Source of the DNA: Macrotrachela quadricornifera
Lineage: Eukaryota; Rotifera; Eurotatoria; Philodinida; Philodinidae
NCBI GenBank assembly: GCA_022393335.1
Contig: JAJEKB010000253.1
Location: 6,877 to 70,876 of the forward strand
DNA: 64,000 nt
Direction: 5' to 3'
In this document: positions 1 to 11,700 of the stretch, in pieces
How positions within the stretch are numbered: the first letter of the stretch is position 1
Layout: each line of letters begins with the position of its first letter
Notes under the pieces: model-generated
What the model was told of the DNA's origin: nothing
Databases searched by the model: none
Seen by the model: the letters and a program-made list of their open reading frames with translations, nothing else
Translations under genes and position numbers: made by a program

Positions 1-1940
1 TTTTTTTTCTTCACACTACATGTGGAGAAAAAAAGTATGAGTCGATGATCACCGATGTAAATATTTCACCTATCATCATTGCGATATATCAAGTTTTTTA
101 TATTTTTTATTGCTTTTTTTTTTCTTTTCCTCTGTATCACACCAATTAAGAATATAGCAGTCGTCAAAGAACGAAAGAAAAAAAATGTTTTACAATCCGT
201 TATCAATGAATGTCATGTAAAAACAATTGAATGTGTGATACAACATAAAATTGTGTTGAATGAATTATTTGTTGGAGGCATCTTATCATTTCTATAATGT
301 GTATGTCTTTTTATCAACATTTGTTTCCTTTTGACTCTATATTATCGATTAATATTTTTCTCTTTATAACATATTGTTTGATTAAGATTTGGTTTTTTTT
401 ATATCAGCTGTTTTTGAGAAATGCTCATGTCGGTTTGGTTTGAATTAACATTAAAATGATTTTAACCAGATGATATTAATGTTCATATGTTTCATTAACG
501 TATAACAATTATCAATGGTAATTCAGTAATTGATGAAAATATACAAAGAACTTTGATTATATATAAAAGCTATGGTAAGAAAGTTTAAGAAGAAATAATT
601 GAAATATTGAATAATATTTATTTCATATGTCAGTATTCCCAAATGTTGTTGTATATGCAAAAAATATTATTTAATCACAAAAATAAAACATTAAATATAT
701 AAGTTTATGTACTTTTATAAATGTAGAATATGAGATCATTGAATGAAAAATAGTTAATATTGTACATGAAATAGAATTAGCTTTAAATGTATTTTAACAA
801 AGAATTTCATTTCTATCTTAATACACAATTGACCTGCTTATATATTTATAAATAGTTTGATAAATATGAAAAAGAAAAAATTAATCTTTCCAAATTCCTA
901 TATCGATTTCTATTTAATTAAAATGTAATCATTTAATAGTTCTATTATTTATTCTAAAAAAACACAATGACGAATTATTATGATTGAGTAACTTGTGATA
1001 AAACATTCATCAATTTTTTTTTTAGACATAATACCCAGTTCAGATATTACAGACATATTACTCTGAGATAAAGTTTATTTTTCATTCAAAGTTGAGCCAA
1101 TACATCTATTGTTCATTCAATCATATCATCATTTTATGCAAAACCGTTTAAAAACACCAGAATGAGGTATGTTTACATTGATTTGATTATATTGTGAGAA
1201 AAATATTATTCCAAGATGTAGAAATCAAGATTATTTTTTATTATTTCATTACATTTACCATTTGCATGGACGAAATCAAATCTTGAAGAAAATTAAATGA
1301 TTTATAAGAAATCTTAATCAAATTCATTAAAATATATCACAAGATGCAGGATGAAAAAACTCTACAATTAATATACGACTCCTATTTTTATAGTTACACT
1401 TTTTTCTCTCCAAAATGGACAAGATTTTCAATGATCAAATTTCGATTATACAAAAATTGATTGCACAAAATTTCACTTATTTTGAAAACCAAAGGCGTAT
1501 TTCGTTTTTTAATACAAGGTATTAAGTGATAAAAGAATGAGATGTACAAGTAGACCATTTATTATATCTCATCCGTAAAATTGAAACATTTTCCATGCAT
1601 GTGTTTTATAATTTAAATTTTCTAAACTTTTCATAGATAGTGATCCAATTTATTCTGATTGTGCATGACATTTGAAAGTAATTCTTGGTTGTATTTTAAA
1701 GAAAAATTGTTTAATTGCTATATTCCTTCTTGAATTTTAGTTTATTACAATTGAATAATTTTTGAAGATGAATTGAAAACTTAGATTTGTGATAAAAAAT
1801 ACAAAGAAAAAAGAAAGGATTTTATTTACATAATTTTTTCATTACGAAATAACATTCACCGTTATGACAAATAAAATAGTTTATTCAAATAATAAAGAAA
1901 TATACTGAGCAAGAATAATTTTTTTTATTAACAAATGATA
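1..1940. other. AT-rich non-coding stretch
   Basis: No reading frame here shows domain features, splice-linked exons or biased codon use. The longest frame (79-297) is a low-complexity run of hydrophobic and lysine codons expected by chance in DNA this AT-rich. It lies downstream of the KCTD-like gene (minus strand) and probably includes its 3' untranslated region near 1850-1940. Confidence 0.6.
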
Positions 1941-3298
1941 TTAATTATATGTTTCTTCATCATCATCAATAGTAACACCATTTTCACATGTATTTATATG
2001 AGATTTTTTTGTTATTGATGATAAATTATTTGTTTTTAATCTTGAAAAAATATATTCACTAAATTGTGTCATTGTATCAATGCTTGTTCCACATGTTGAT
2101 GCAACAATAACAAATTGTGAATTAAATAATCGTTGAAAAATTTCTAATTGTGTTAAATTAATAAATGCATTTAAAGTAAAACGTATAAACTGATTTCGTT
2201 CAACATGTGCATGTGTTGTTGTTGTTTGTTGTTGTTGTTGTTCTTGAATTTCTGGAAAAAGATCATGTATAAGTGTTATATTTCCACTTATTAATACACG
2301 ATCTTGACTTATATTTAATGATAATATATCATTATTATTATTATTTAATATTTGTTGTTGTTTATTATTTGTTTTTGATATAATATTATCCATATTTGAA
2401 GGTAATTTACGATTATTTATTCGTTCTTCAATCGCATTTATCAATGGTGTTAATTCAAAATATCGAGCTTCTTCAAGTAAAGCTGAATATTCATTAAAAT
2501 AATCTGGTAATGCTAATGTACCATAACGCATAAAATTTAATATATAACGAAAAAGTTTTCCATCACGATCAATAAAATAATGTTGTTTAAGTGTATCTAA
2601 TACAATTGGTATTGTACCATTAAATAATTTTGATAGACGACTATCAGGATAACGTGTTAATGTTTCTAATGATGATGTAAATATTGTACCACCAACATCA
2701 ATATGAACAGGTGCTGTATAACGTGATGGATTAGCTGGACGAGGTATGCCTAATGGTGATGATGAAATTTGTGGTCGAATAATTGTATTATCTGAATTTC
2801 CATCGAGAAATCTGTTTAGAAACACAAAAATATTTTAAAACTTTTTATATAGAAAATAATAAGAAAGAGAAGATTATTTCTTTTTTTATAAATATAGATA
2901 AAATTTAATTTTAGTTATATTTTCATTTACCTTGGCTTTGATGGTATATTTGATGATGGTGATAGAATATCAATATTTCCACCATTAGAAAATGATTTTT
3001 GATTATTATTTGTTTTTGGACTATTTAATGATAAAGGTAATTCTATTTGTTTTTGTTGTTCATCATTGTTTCCATTTCGTCCATTAAGAAATTTTGTTTG
3101 AATATTATCTGAATGTTGATGTTTTTTTGTTGCCATTTGTCGTTTATTTAATATAGTTGTATCTGTATCATGAGAAAGATGTTCACCAAGACGACGTTTA
3201 TTATTTTGTATAAAATCATTTTCAATTGGTTCACGTTTAGGAACAATCATTGATGATGAAACTTTTGGACTAATAGATGATGAACGTCTTTCTGACAT
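1941..3298 (-). CDS. BTB/POZ domain protein, KCTD1/KCTD15-like
   Basis: Two exons on the minus strand, 3298-2931 and 2811-1941. The junction restores an Arg codon (AG|A) and gives a protein of about 412 residues. Residues ~1-150 are Ser/Asn/Lys-rich and probably disordered. A T1-type BTB domain follows (~154-255), with the run TAPVHIDVGG, then YPDSRLSKLF and QHYFIDRDGKLFRYILNF, which match the KCTD1/KCTD15 subgroup as I know it. The C-terminal part holds a short Gln/Thr-rich insert and a ~70-residue tail resembling the KCTD1/15 C-terminal region. KCTD1/15 proteins oligomerise and act as transcriptional repressors (AP-2 antagonists) or cullin-3 adaptors; which applies here is inference. It is longer than human KCTD1 (257 residues) because of the N-terminal extension. 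Confidence 0.85.
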
Positions 3299-4299
3299 AT
3301 TATTATTCGTTTCCGTTTCTTTTTTTTTTCTAAATTATTATATTGAACAAAACTAATAATAATATGCGCTACCTTATGTGGGCAAGAAGACAGTCAGCTA
3401 ACGATGACAAAGAAGAACGAATGTCTTTTTTTTTCTAACATATCTACACATACGTACATACACAATGTCGCTTGAGGCTATTCGTTAGAATGAAGAGAGG
3501 GAGAAAGAAGAGGGCAAGCGAACGGCCGAAAGCAGAGTAAGAAAATGAGTGAGAATCGACACGATGTATGTATATAGTAGCGGCCTTTTGCAGAACATTG
3601 CTTACGGCAATCTGCTTGCTATGTTGCTGCAGATTAGTTTTCTCACGATTAGACACCGAGAGAAAGGAAGAAGTCCTTACGGCAATTGAATATGCCTCTT
3701 TCGTTCGCTTGTGTTGCCTTGGAGCTTCAATCTGTCTTTTTAGCCTCAAACTATCTTTTCATTTTTTTTTTCTTTTTACACGTTCACAATGAGATGGTCA
3801 AAAGTAAGCAAGAGTAAAAAAAAAACTTGTATGTGTGTATAGCTCATTTGCCTATAGCAATGCGCAACCATCTCTTTTTCTCTTTGCCTTCTCTTTCTCT
3901 TCTTCACTCTTGTTGCTTCTTCTACTACTGCTTCAAGCCTTAAGGCTTTTGTCGATCCTATGTGCTTGTCGTTACCGTCATTGAAGCCTTTAAGGCATGT
4001 TGATCTAATTGATGTGTGTGTATAAGCAATGCAGATGCGAACAGAGAGAGAGAGAGAGAGAGAGAGTTGAAAAGCAATGATGACGAGAACACGACTTGAG
4101 GCAATCTCCGTGTATGTTGTGAATAGTCGACTTTCTTTTTTTCTCATACTTTTATTCTTCTTCATGTCGTTATTCTATTTTTAAAGACTATGTATAAGAA
4201 ACTTAAACAATGAAGTAATCATACTCATTTATTTTTATTTCTGAACCATATTTGAGATATTAAATAATACTAAAAAATGAAAAAATAACAATAAAAATA
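3299..4299. promoter_or_regulatory. presumptive upstream/regulatory region of the KCTD-like gene
   Basis: About 1 kb between the KCTD-like start codon and the end of the next minus-strand gene. Base composition is clearly less AT-rich than the neighbouring gaps, with GA-rich tracts, scattered CG dinucleotides and a 12-unit AG repeat near 4042-4066. Three open frames here (3444-3749 -, 3568-3792 +, 3776-4165 -) overlap each other and read as Lys/Arg/Ser or Leu/Phe low complexity, so I treat them as non-coding. A promoter or 5' untranslated role is inferred from position and composition. Confidence 0.4.
4042..4066. repeat. (AG)n microsatellite
   Basis: An uninterrupted AG dinucleotide tract of about 12 units, inside the G+C-richer region upstream of the KCTD-like gene. 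Confidence 0.9.
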
Positions 4300-5857
4300 T
4301 TATTCAACAAGTTTATAATATAAAAAAGAAGCATTCTTAAGAACATGACAACATTGTTCCGATTTGTATTGTGCATCAATATTAGAATCATCAATCATTT
4401 CTGAGATTTCTTCAACAATAATAGATTGTCCATTATCATTTTCATCATCTGTATATGCCCAACCATTTGATGTTCGTACATAAGCACATTGATTATTTGA
4501 ACATAATATAGCTAATAATAAATAATCATTCTCATATAAACGAATAGCACGTGATGGAAATATTATTTTAACATGATCAAATAATTTAATAAGTTCAATA
4601 CGAACATCATTTGGTGGTGTAAGGGGTAAAAGTGAAGCACATCCATTTATTTGTTCATCAACTAAATATCGTACATTACATTGATCGTCATAAATATTTA
4701 AACATAATTGATTATCTATTGGAATTTGTTTTTCTAATAAAGATTTTACTCGACCAAGTGTCCAAGTATCGAGAAAATATTCTTGACCAAATAAAGATAA
4801 ATCATGTGTTGATAATAATTGATCATTATTATTTGTTATTTGTTCTAGAGAAAGATTATTTTCATTTTCATCATCATCATTATTATGTACAATCAATTCA
4901 TTAACGTTTGATTCATCGATTTTATCATATGATGTTGATCTATAATTTTCTGGACGATATATTCGTGATGGTAATGGATCTGATTCAATTGATGATGTAT
5001 GAGTAAATGAATTTTCATTTTCGGTTAAACATGAAGATGTTTGAAATTTTCGTTGTTCTCGTTCAAATGCTAATCGACTAAGAATACCACGTGATGGTGA
5101 TATTACATGTTTATTATCTGAATTTTGATGAGTTTGAGAAACCAATGGTGAAGATGATGATTGAATTGGTTTTGGAGATATAATAGGTGTGTTTGATGGT
5201 GATGTTGATAAGGATTGTCTATAGAGTATAAAATTTTAAAGAATAATAATGTAAGAAATTTTTCGATCACTTCATGTTCTTTATCATATTGTCTATATTT
5301 GAATATTAGATAACAATAATTTACATTACATAATCCTCTGATAAAATATATTTTAGAAACTAATTTTAATTTCAATAAAACTATCTTTTACAAAAGAATT
5401 TACTATATAGTAGAAATGCAATCAAAATATAAATCATTTATTAGTGCATATCAGTTATATATTTACTCTGCTGAATTAAATTCATCATCAGAATTAGTAG
5501 ATTTGTTATTTTCTGTCTTGATTTGAATAATGTTATACGAATTAATAAAATTAGTTTCTAAGATATAATAACCTTGTCCATGTGGACAATTAAAATAACG
5601 TTTATTATCTAATGGACAAATACCATCCGTATATCCTATAACATAAAACATATAATAAAAAGATGAAATAAATTTTTCTTACCTGGCAATATTGAATCAG
5701 TTAATTGCAATCCAATTAGTGGTATTTCCTTAATTGAACCAAGCCAACGGACACTAATATTAGAGAAATAATAAGAATGATTTGTCCTTTTATACAAGCT
5801 TACATTGCACGTTGTATCGAATTTTGAACAATATCACCAACATTCAAACTATTCATC
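4300..5857 (-). CDS. CAP-Gly plus degenerate USP domain protein, CYLD-like (copy A)
   Basis: Four exons on the minus strand reconstruct cleanly: ~5857-5806 (start in MNSLNVGDIVQN), ~5756-5684, ~5639-5466 and ~5219-4300. All junctions keep frame; the last one (GA|A CAA) bypasses a stop at 5463. Residues ~1-70 form a CAP-Gly domain: VRWLGSIKE, then TDGICPLDNKRYFNC, resembling the third CAP-Gly of CYLD. A Ser/Asn-rich linker follows, then ~150 residues resembling the C-terminal half of a USP fold, ending YLLLAILCSNNQCAYVR...NGWAY...ASFLYYKL. Where CYLD has its catalytic His (SHYVAFVK) this copy has Gln/Cys, and no USP Cys-box is visible. It is probably a catalytically dead, microtubule- or ubiquitin-binding paralogue. 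Family assignment rests on remembered motifs. Confidence 0.6.
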
Positions 5858-6022
5858 AATCTAAAAAAAAACAAATAGAATGAAAATAAAATATTGTTTC
5901 GGAATTATCATATATTGTTTTATATTTTATTTAAAAAAAATTTTCAAAATAAATATATATTAGCATTAATTTATCACATTGATTCAATATTTAAAAAAAA
6001 AGAAAAAAAAAACTATAAATTA

Positions 6023-6685
6023 TTATCTCTCTTCTTGTTTATAAATATATTTAACTGCATTATGAAAAATCATTGATACAAGAAAATGTGCTGATTGTAT
6101 TAAACGTCTTTGTTCATTTACTGATCTTGATTCAATTATTTTATTAATATCATCACTTAAATTATTACTTAATTGTTCACATGTATAATTATTTTGATAA
6201 TAATACCATTTATTTGTTGTTAAATGTTTCATATAGATAACATAACGTCGATTTATTTCACATATAATTGCTTCAAGTTGATAACGTGGTGCACGTGGGA
6301 GAATTGCATGAATATTAAGTGTTTCGGATGGCATTATATATGAATCAGCATCATTCTCAATTCTTAAAATTTTTATTGGTAAAATATTTGGTGCTGGCCG
6401 TTTTAAATGAACTGCATCTATGTCTTGCTGATCATCAATTATTTTTTGGATGGTATATGATCCAACTGGTGCAAATAATTCTAATTCATCACCATAATCT
6501 CCCGTATCAAAACAAATTGTATATCGATATGTTCGACTATCTAAATATTCTCGACATCGTGATTCAATATAACCAGCTCTGGCTGCATCTCGACAAATTT
6601 CCACAAAATCTTTATTATCATCATATGTTGGCTGATCTAAATCAATATATAAACATGACTTTACACAATAATATAACACATACTG
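6023..6685 (-). CDS. degenerate USP domain protein, CYLD-like (copy B), 5' end unresolved
   Basis: A single long exon of ~218 residues. The order of motifs parallels the CYLD catalytic domain from its middle to its end: GSYTIQKIIDD, IKILRIENDADSYIMPSETLNIHAIL, LEAIICEINRRYVIYMKH, TNKWYYY, and a terminal helix with FLVSMIFHNAVKYIY. The catalytic His position reads Arg (RRY against SHY), and the CYLD B-box insert between the last two strands is absent. No ATG lies in frame before the homologous region; the frame is open up to 6706 and a CAG acceptor-like site sits at ~6683. Either an upstream exon was missed or the gene is 5'-truncated. It sits between copies A and C on the same strand. Confidence 0.5.
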   Translation of the reverse strand, partial: QYVLYYCVKSCLYIDLDQPTYDDNKDFVEICRDAARAGYIESRCREYLDSRTYRYTICFDTGDYGDELELFAPVGSYTIQKIIDDQQDIDAVHLKRPAPNILPIKILRIENDADSYIMPSETLNIHAILPRAPRYQLEAIICEINRRYVIYMKHLTTNKWYYYQNNYTCEQLSNNLSDDINKIIESRSVNEQRRLIQSAHFLVSMIFHNAVKYIYKQEER

Positions 6686-7007
6686 GAGCTCATAGTTTAT
6701 TCTCGTTTACAAATATGATAATTAATATTTAGATTATTAGTTGAATAGCTTCCAAAATATTTATTATCTAAATAAGATCAATAATTGAGCTTAAATAAAT
6801 AGATTTTGTTTTTATTTATAAAGAAAGTTAGTATTATAAAAAGTGAAAAATATATGATATATACATTATATGCAATAAAACAAAACAAAAATCATCAAAC
6901 AAATTGTATATTCATTTGAAAAATCACATTAGTAAATTACAAACAAAACAAAAAAAAAACATTCAATGATCACATTCTCTGAGTATAGTCGAAAATGAAC
7001 AAATTTT
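6686..7007. other. short AT-rich spacer between copies B and C
   Basis: No exon with a start codon that could serve copy B is visible here. The stretch is mostly A/T with poly-A tracts. Confidence 0.5.
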
Positions 7008-8477
7008 CTATAGAAGATATACATAAACAATAGAATGATTGCACAAAACAGATAAAGGAAAAGATAATTTTGATGGATGAATAAAATTTGTAAAATTATC
7101 TTGTTCTATAATTGATTCAAGTTGAAATTGTTGTTCATCTGTTAATATATTTGAATGTGGTTTTAATGGATCATTATAAAAAATATACCAAGAATTTTTT
7201 GGAGAATGTTTATAAAACATTAAATTACTATTTGATTCATAAGTACATATAATAGCAATTAATTTTCCATAAGATAATCTTTGAATAGATTGATTATTTT
7301 TATCAAAAAGTTTTTCAAGTGATATTGTTGAATTAGGTAATAATAAACTTTTATTATATGCTTTTGTTCGAATAAGTAAACATTCCGGTTGATAAAGAAG
7401 TGGAAGTTTATTATTCAGAAAATAATTATCATTTATAGCCATTTGTACAGTTAAATAACCTGTTATATCAGGATCTAATATTAAAAATGTTTCTTTATGA
7501 TTATCAATAAATATTAACCATTTTTCTTTAAACCATTGTGTAATTATTTCATTATAAATTGTAGATAATAATGGAGTAAAAAGATATCTTATTGATGAAT
7601 GAGAATTTTTATTGAATTGTGATGAAGATGAAGATAATGGCATGCTTTTAGAAGTATCTGATGATGATGATTTTTTATTTACTTGATATGGTAAACTTGA
7701 ATTACGTTTTGTATTTTCTAATAATATAAAGATCAAGATTAATTGAAAAAAAATTATCTCTATTAGTTTAATGGAGAATAATGAATTTATTTAGATCTTG
7801 AAATTTGTTATTATTCTTTGAGTATGATTATGAATATGTTTAATTAAAAGAGAAAATAAAATATCAATAAGAACGATTTGTTATATTTTAGAGCGTATGA
7901 AGAACAAATACGGCACAAGATATTATCGATTTTTAATAGGTTACGAGACCATAATCTACTCAGCATATTATGAGGATAAACTATTAGTTTTCTTTATTAA
8001 ATAGTTGTACATAAACTGTTCAAATGTAGTATTATTAAAATACGAAGAAATATCTATTTTGAAGACTCAATATGAAATCTGTGGATGAAATTCGGTCATT
8101 AGAAAAATTGCTTTTTTCTATTCCTTGAACGAGAAATAATGGAACTTAGAAACAACTCTAGACATCGCTAGTTACATCAAAAATTTCTGGCCCAGTTTAG
8201 CTTGAGAAAACAATCTATCAAAACCCGACAATTTCTTCTGCTATAACCGTTCATTTCAATGATAATTTTTTTTTTGTCAAATATTTCTTTCTTATACATT
8301 CTACAAATACTATTCAAGATAATAAAAAATTTTTCATTCGTTTTAAATTTTACCTGAATAATAACTTGATGTTACATTATTATCATATTCATTCTCATAT
8401 TTTTCAAATCCAATATCTGGTTTTAATGATTGATCATATAATTTTTCAAATCCAATACGGACGGGTCTTGATTGCAT
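7008..8477 (-). CDS. degenerate USP domain protein, CYLD-like (copy C)
   Basis: Two exons: 8477-8354 (begins MQSRPVRIGFEKLYDQ, with a short GFEK..YD/E repeat) and 7717-7008, joined as G|AA across a ~636-base intron, giving ~277 residues. The main exon matches the CYLD ubiquitin-protease domain in order: GYLTVQMAINDNYFLNN, PECLLIRTKAYNKSL (compare PSCLIIQMPRFGKD), LPNSTISLEKLFD, IAIICTYESNSNLMFYKH, NSWYIFYND, and a terminal VLCNHSIVYVYL. The residue aligned with the catalytic His is Asn, and the N-terminal Cys-box half of a USP is not present. Probably an inactive paralogue. The intron could hide a further exon, but none is obvious. Confidence 0.5.
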
Positions 8478-8749
8478 TATGATTTATCAATCTGAAAGAT
8501 AACACAAACGAAACAAAATAAAATAAAGGTGGATATTTTTTCACGTACATCACGAACACAATAAAACAAAAACTGAATACAATAAAATGATAAGCGGAAA
8601 AAAAATATATCAATAATATTAATTGCAATAAAGACAAAAGAAAAACTAAGAAATAAGATCGATTATTGAGACAACAAATAGTAACAACAAAAAATGAATA
8701 ATTAAATAAATATATAAATAAATATCGATTAAATTTCTCTTTTTCTTTT

Positions 8750-11700
8750 TTATTGTGAATAAAATCGAATTATATGATATATATCATAGATAACAGCAGC
8801 AATAAAATAAATTGGTATAATCCATTGAAAGTAAATAAACCATCGTGGTAATTGAAATGGTAATATATATTTACTAAATAGGAAAAAACATATATTTTTT
8901 TTCTCTCGTAATTTTGCTTTATATTACCTATATTCAGATGTTGTAACTTTATAAATCATTATTGCCACAAATACACCCACTTGAATATTTTGAAAAAGAC
9001 TTCCAGCTTGTTCAAGAATTGTTTTAAAACCCTAAAATTCACATAAATCAATAATTAAAATTTTTCTATTTTTTTTTTTTTTTCGTTCGAACCTTTGGAT
9101 TACTCAATGCAATAATAAATACAATTGAAAAAATAATTAAAGAAAAAAGCCATTGAAGCATTCTAAAAAAAGAATTAAACCTAAATTATTATCGAAATAA
9201 AAATATAATTACCGTCGCGCAGTAACATAGTCAAAAATTTTTCCATATTTTGTTAAACTTGTTTTAGCTTCTAATGTTGTACTCCAATATGAATCAACAA
9301 CACCTTTAACTAATTAAAACGAAAAAATCAATTATTTATTAAATATAATTTATAAAAGTTTTATTTCACTTGTATGATGTAATGCTGAACCCATTGTCAT
9401 AAATGAAACCGAAATACTTATAACAATAAATAATTGAACAATAATTGAAACATATTGAAAAGAACTATATTCTCCTTTTTCAAGAATCTAAATTCAAACA
9501 AAATAAAAAATGTTAAATAAAAGATATTTTTTTTTAATTTGCAAACTAACTTGACTTAATGGTACCGTTGAAATTTCTCCATTTAATTCCGCTCTTACAA
9601 AAAAGTAAAAAATAAAAAATAAAACATGTTATGTATTAAAATTAATATACTTTTTTAGAGAAGGTGTATAAATGCAATGACCTTGAATTTGTGATTCATT
9701 TAAAAGATTAAATGCCATTTTTATAGATTCATTAAGATTACTCGATATACATGTACTACGTTGAGGAACGATAGCTAATATTGACCAACACCTTTAAATA
9801 AAAATAGATAAATTAAGAAATGATTATTTAAGAAGATAGAAAGATAAAAGCAATCGAATAGATTTCTATGATTTCTATTTACATGCAATTTGTGACATGC
9901 ACAAAAACAAAGTCAAATAGTAAAAAAAAAAAAGCATGTCGAAAAGATATTTTTATATAATTTAGTTTGTTTTTTTACATATTTTTTGAAATGATATGGA
10001 AAATATTGATAATTAATGCCGTTCAATAAACTGTTTATGAAGTTTTTCACCGATATAAGTCAGCATTTCATTGTTTTCTATACATACATAGATTTCTGTA
10101 ATATTTTTATTTAGCAAAAAAATAAGAGATTTGCAGCTATTATACAGTATAAAACCCTTAATAACGGTCTACCTTTTGTCTAAATCAAAAAAAAATATTC
10201 TTATAATTTTGATTTAAAATACTGTACATGCTCGTTTAATTTTAATATTAAAAGAACTAATCAATAAGAGCATTCAACTAATAAAAATTTTTCATAAATC
10301 TTATTGACATATATTATCTCATACCAAAGAATATTCAAAATAACGCATGTTGTTAATCCAAGGAATACAGCCACATTGAATCCAATAATCTAATTTCAGA
10401 GACAAATTTGTCAAATAAATTTATTAAAAAAACTTTATATTACCTCCTCTCGTGTTTGCTTCAGTTTTGAGAACATTAATGGCATTACAATTATTAAACC
10501 ACCTAAATAAAAATTTATTTAATTAATTAAATAAAATTATTTATTCCTTTGACTGTAGTCAGAATCTTAATCCCTAAAATGAATGTGTTTGTCGGTAGAG
10601 TATTAGTTCGGATCTGCAGTCAAGAGACCTAGTGGATCACCTCAATCCACGACGTTATTAGTCTTACCTAATGCAATTGTACTCATTAAAAATGAATCAC
10701 CCATAGCTTTAAAATCAGTTGTTATTGGATTTTGAATTTTTACTCCAACTATCAATGTTACAATGACCTTGAAAAAGAAACAAAGAAAATGAAATAATAA
10801 ATAAGGAATAATTTACTGTTCCAGTAAAAAGTGTGCCTTTAAGAAAAGTTAATACTGATATAATCGGTTGAATAAATGCATGAAGAAAAATTATGGCAAT
10901 TGTCCATGCCCAACAAAAAATTGGAATCATAGTAATATATCTAAATTAAAATAAAATATTTGGTTTTCTTTACATTTATATAGTCTACTTAATATTGAAT
11001 AATGTTGAATATGCTTGACTGCCGGCAAGTGCATAGCTTACTAATAAGCATAATCTAAAAAACAAATTATTTTTTTCAGAAAATTATTAAAAAATCTAAA
11101 CAATACATACAAGCTCAAAAGTACAGTTAATGTAAATAATTGTCGAAGAACGCATGGTAATAAGAGCTCACCAAGTGAATGAAGATTTGGTAAACATCTT
11201 TTAATTGTATCGCCTTTGTATGCTATAAAGATAGATAAATTATTCATAGTCTTAAGCCGGAACAAGATATAAAGTAAGAAATCATTAATCAAGCCAGAAA
11301 AAAAAATGCGTACACTGTGTGTAGTAATATTTAGTGGTGGTAGGCGTTATGTCATAATCATCATCGTTGTCTAACATTAGTGGTACACTAGATTCAACAT
11401 TGTCTGCTAGAGGATGATAAGCAATATACATATATATAAATGTATTTACTAAGACAAAATACATAAACACACAGAAAAAAACAAGACAACATGAAAAATA
11501 TGAAATCACCTCTCGAAGGAACAACCATATCTCGTAATTCGACAAAATCACCGTATTCTAAATATAAAAAAAAAAACAAAGTTCTTCATTGTTTTATTTA
11601 TTTTCATTTGTCTGGATATTGATAATGGTGTCTCGATATGAACTTAAACGTCTACCAATACGTTGTTGAAGATGACGATTTTTATTTGATCGAAATTTTT

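Noticed and set aside
79..297. 72-codon frame at the left edge
   Set aside because: Low-complexity Phe/Lys sequence with a non-ATG start, no motif and no linked exon; expected by chance in AT-rich DNA.
3444..4165. Three overlapping frames on both strands upstream of the KCTD-like gene
   Set aside because: They overlap each other, lack domains and splice partners, and reflect the region's different base composition.
8446..8637. 63-codon minus-strand frame
   Set aside because: Overlaps the real first exon of CYLD-like copy C in another frame; Phe/Tyr-rich noise.
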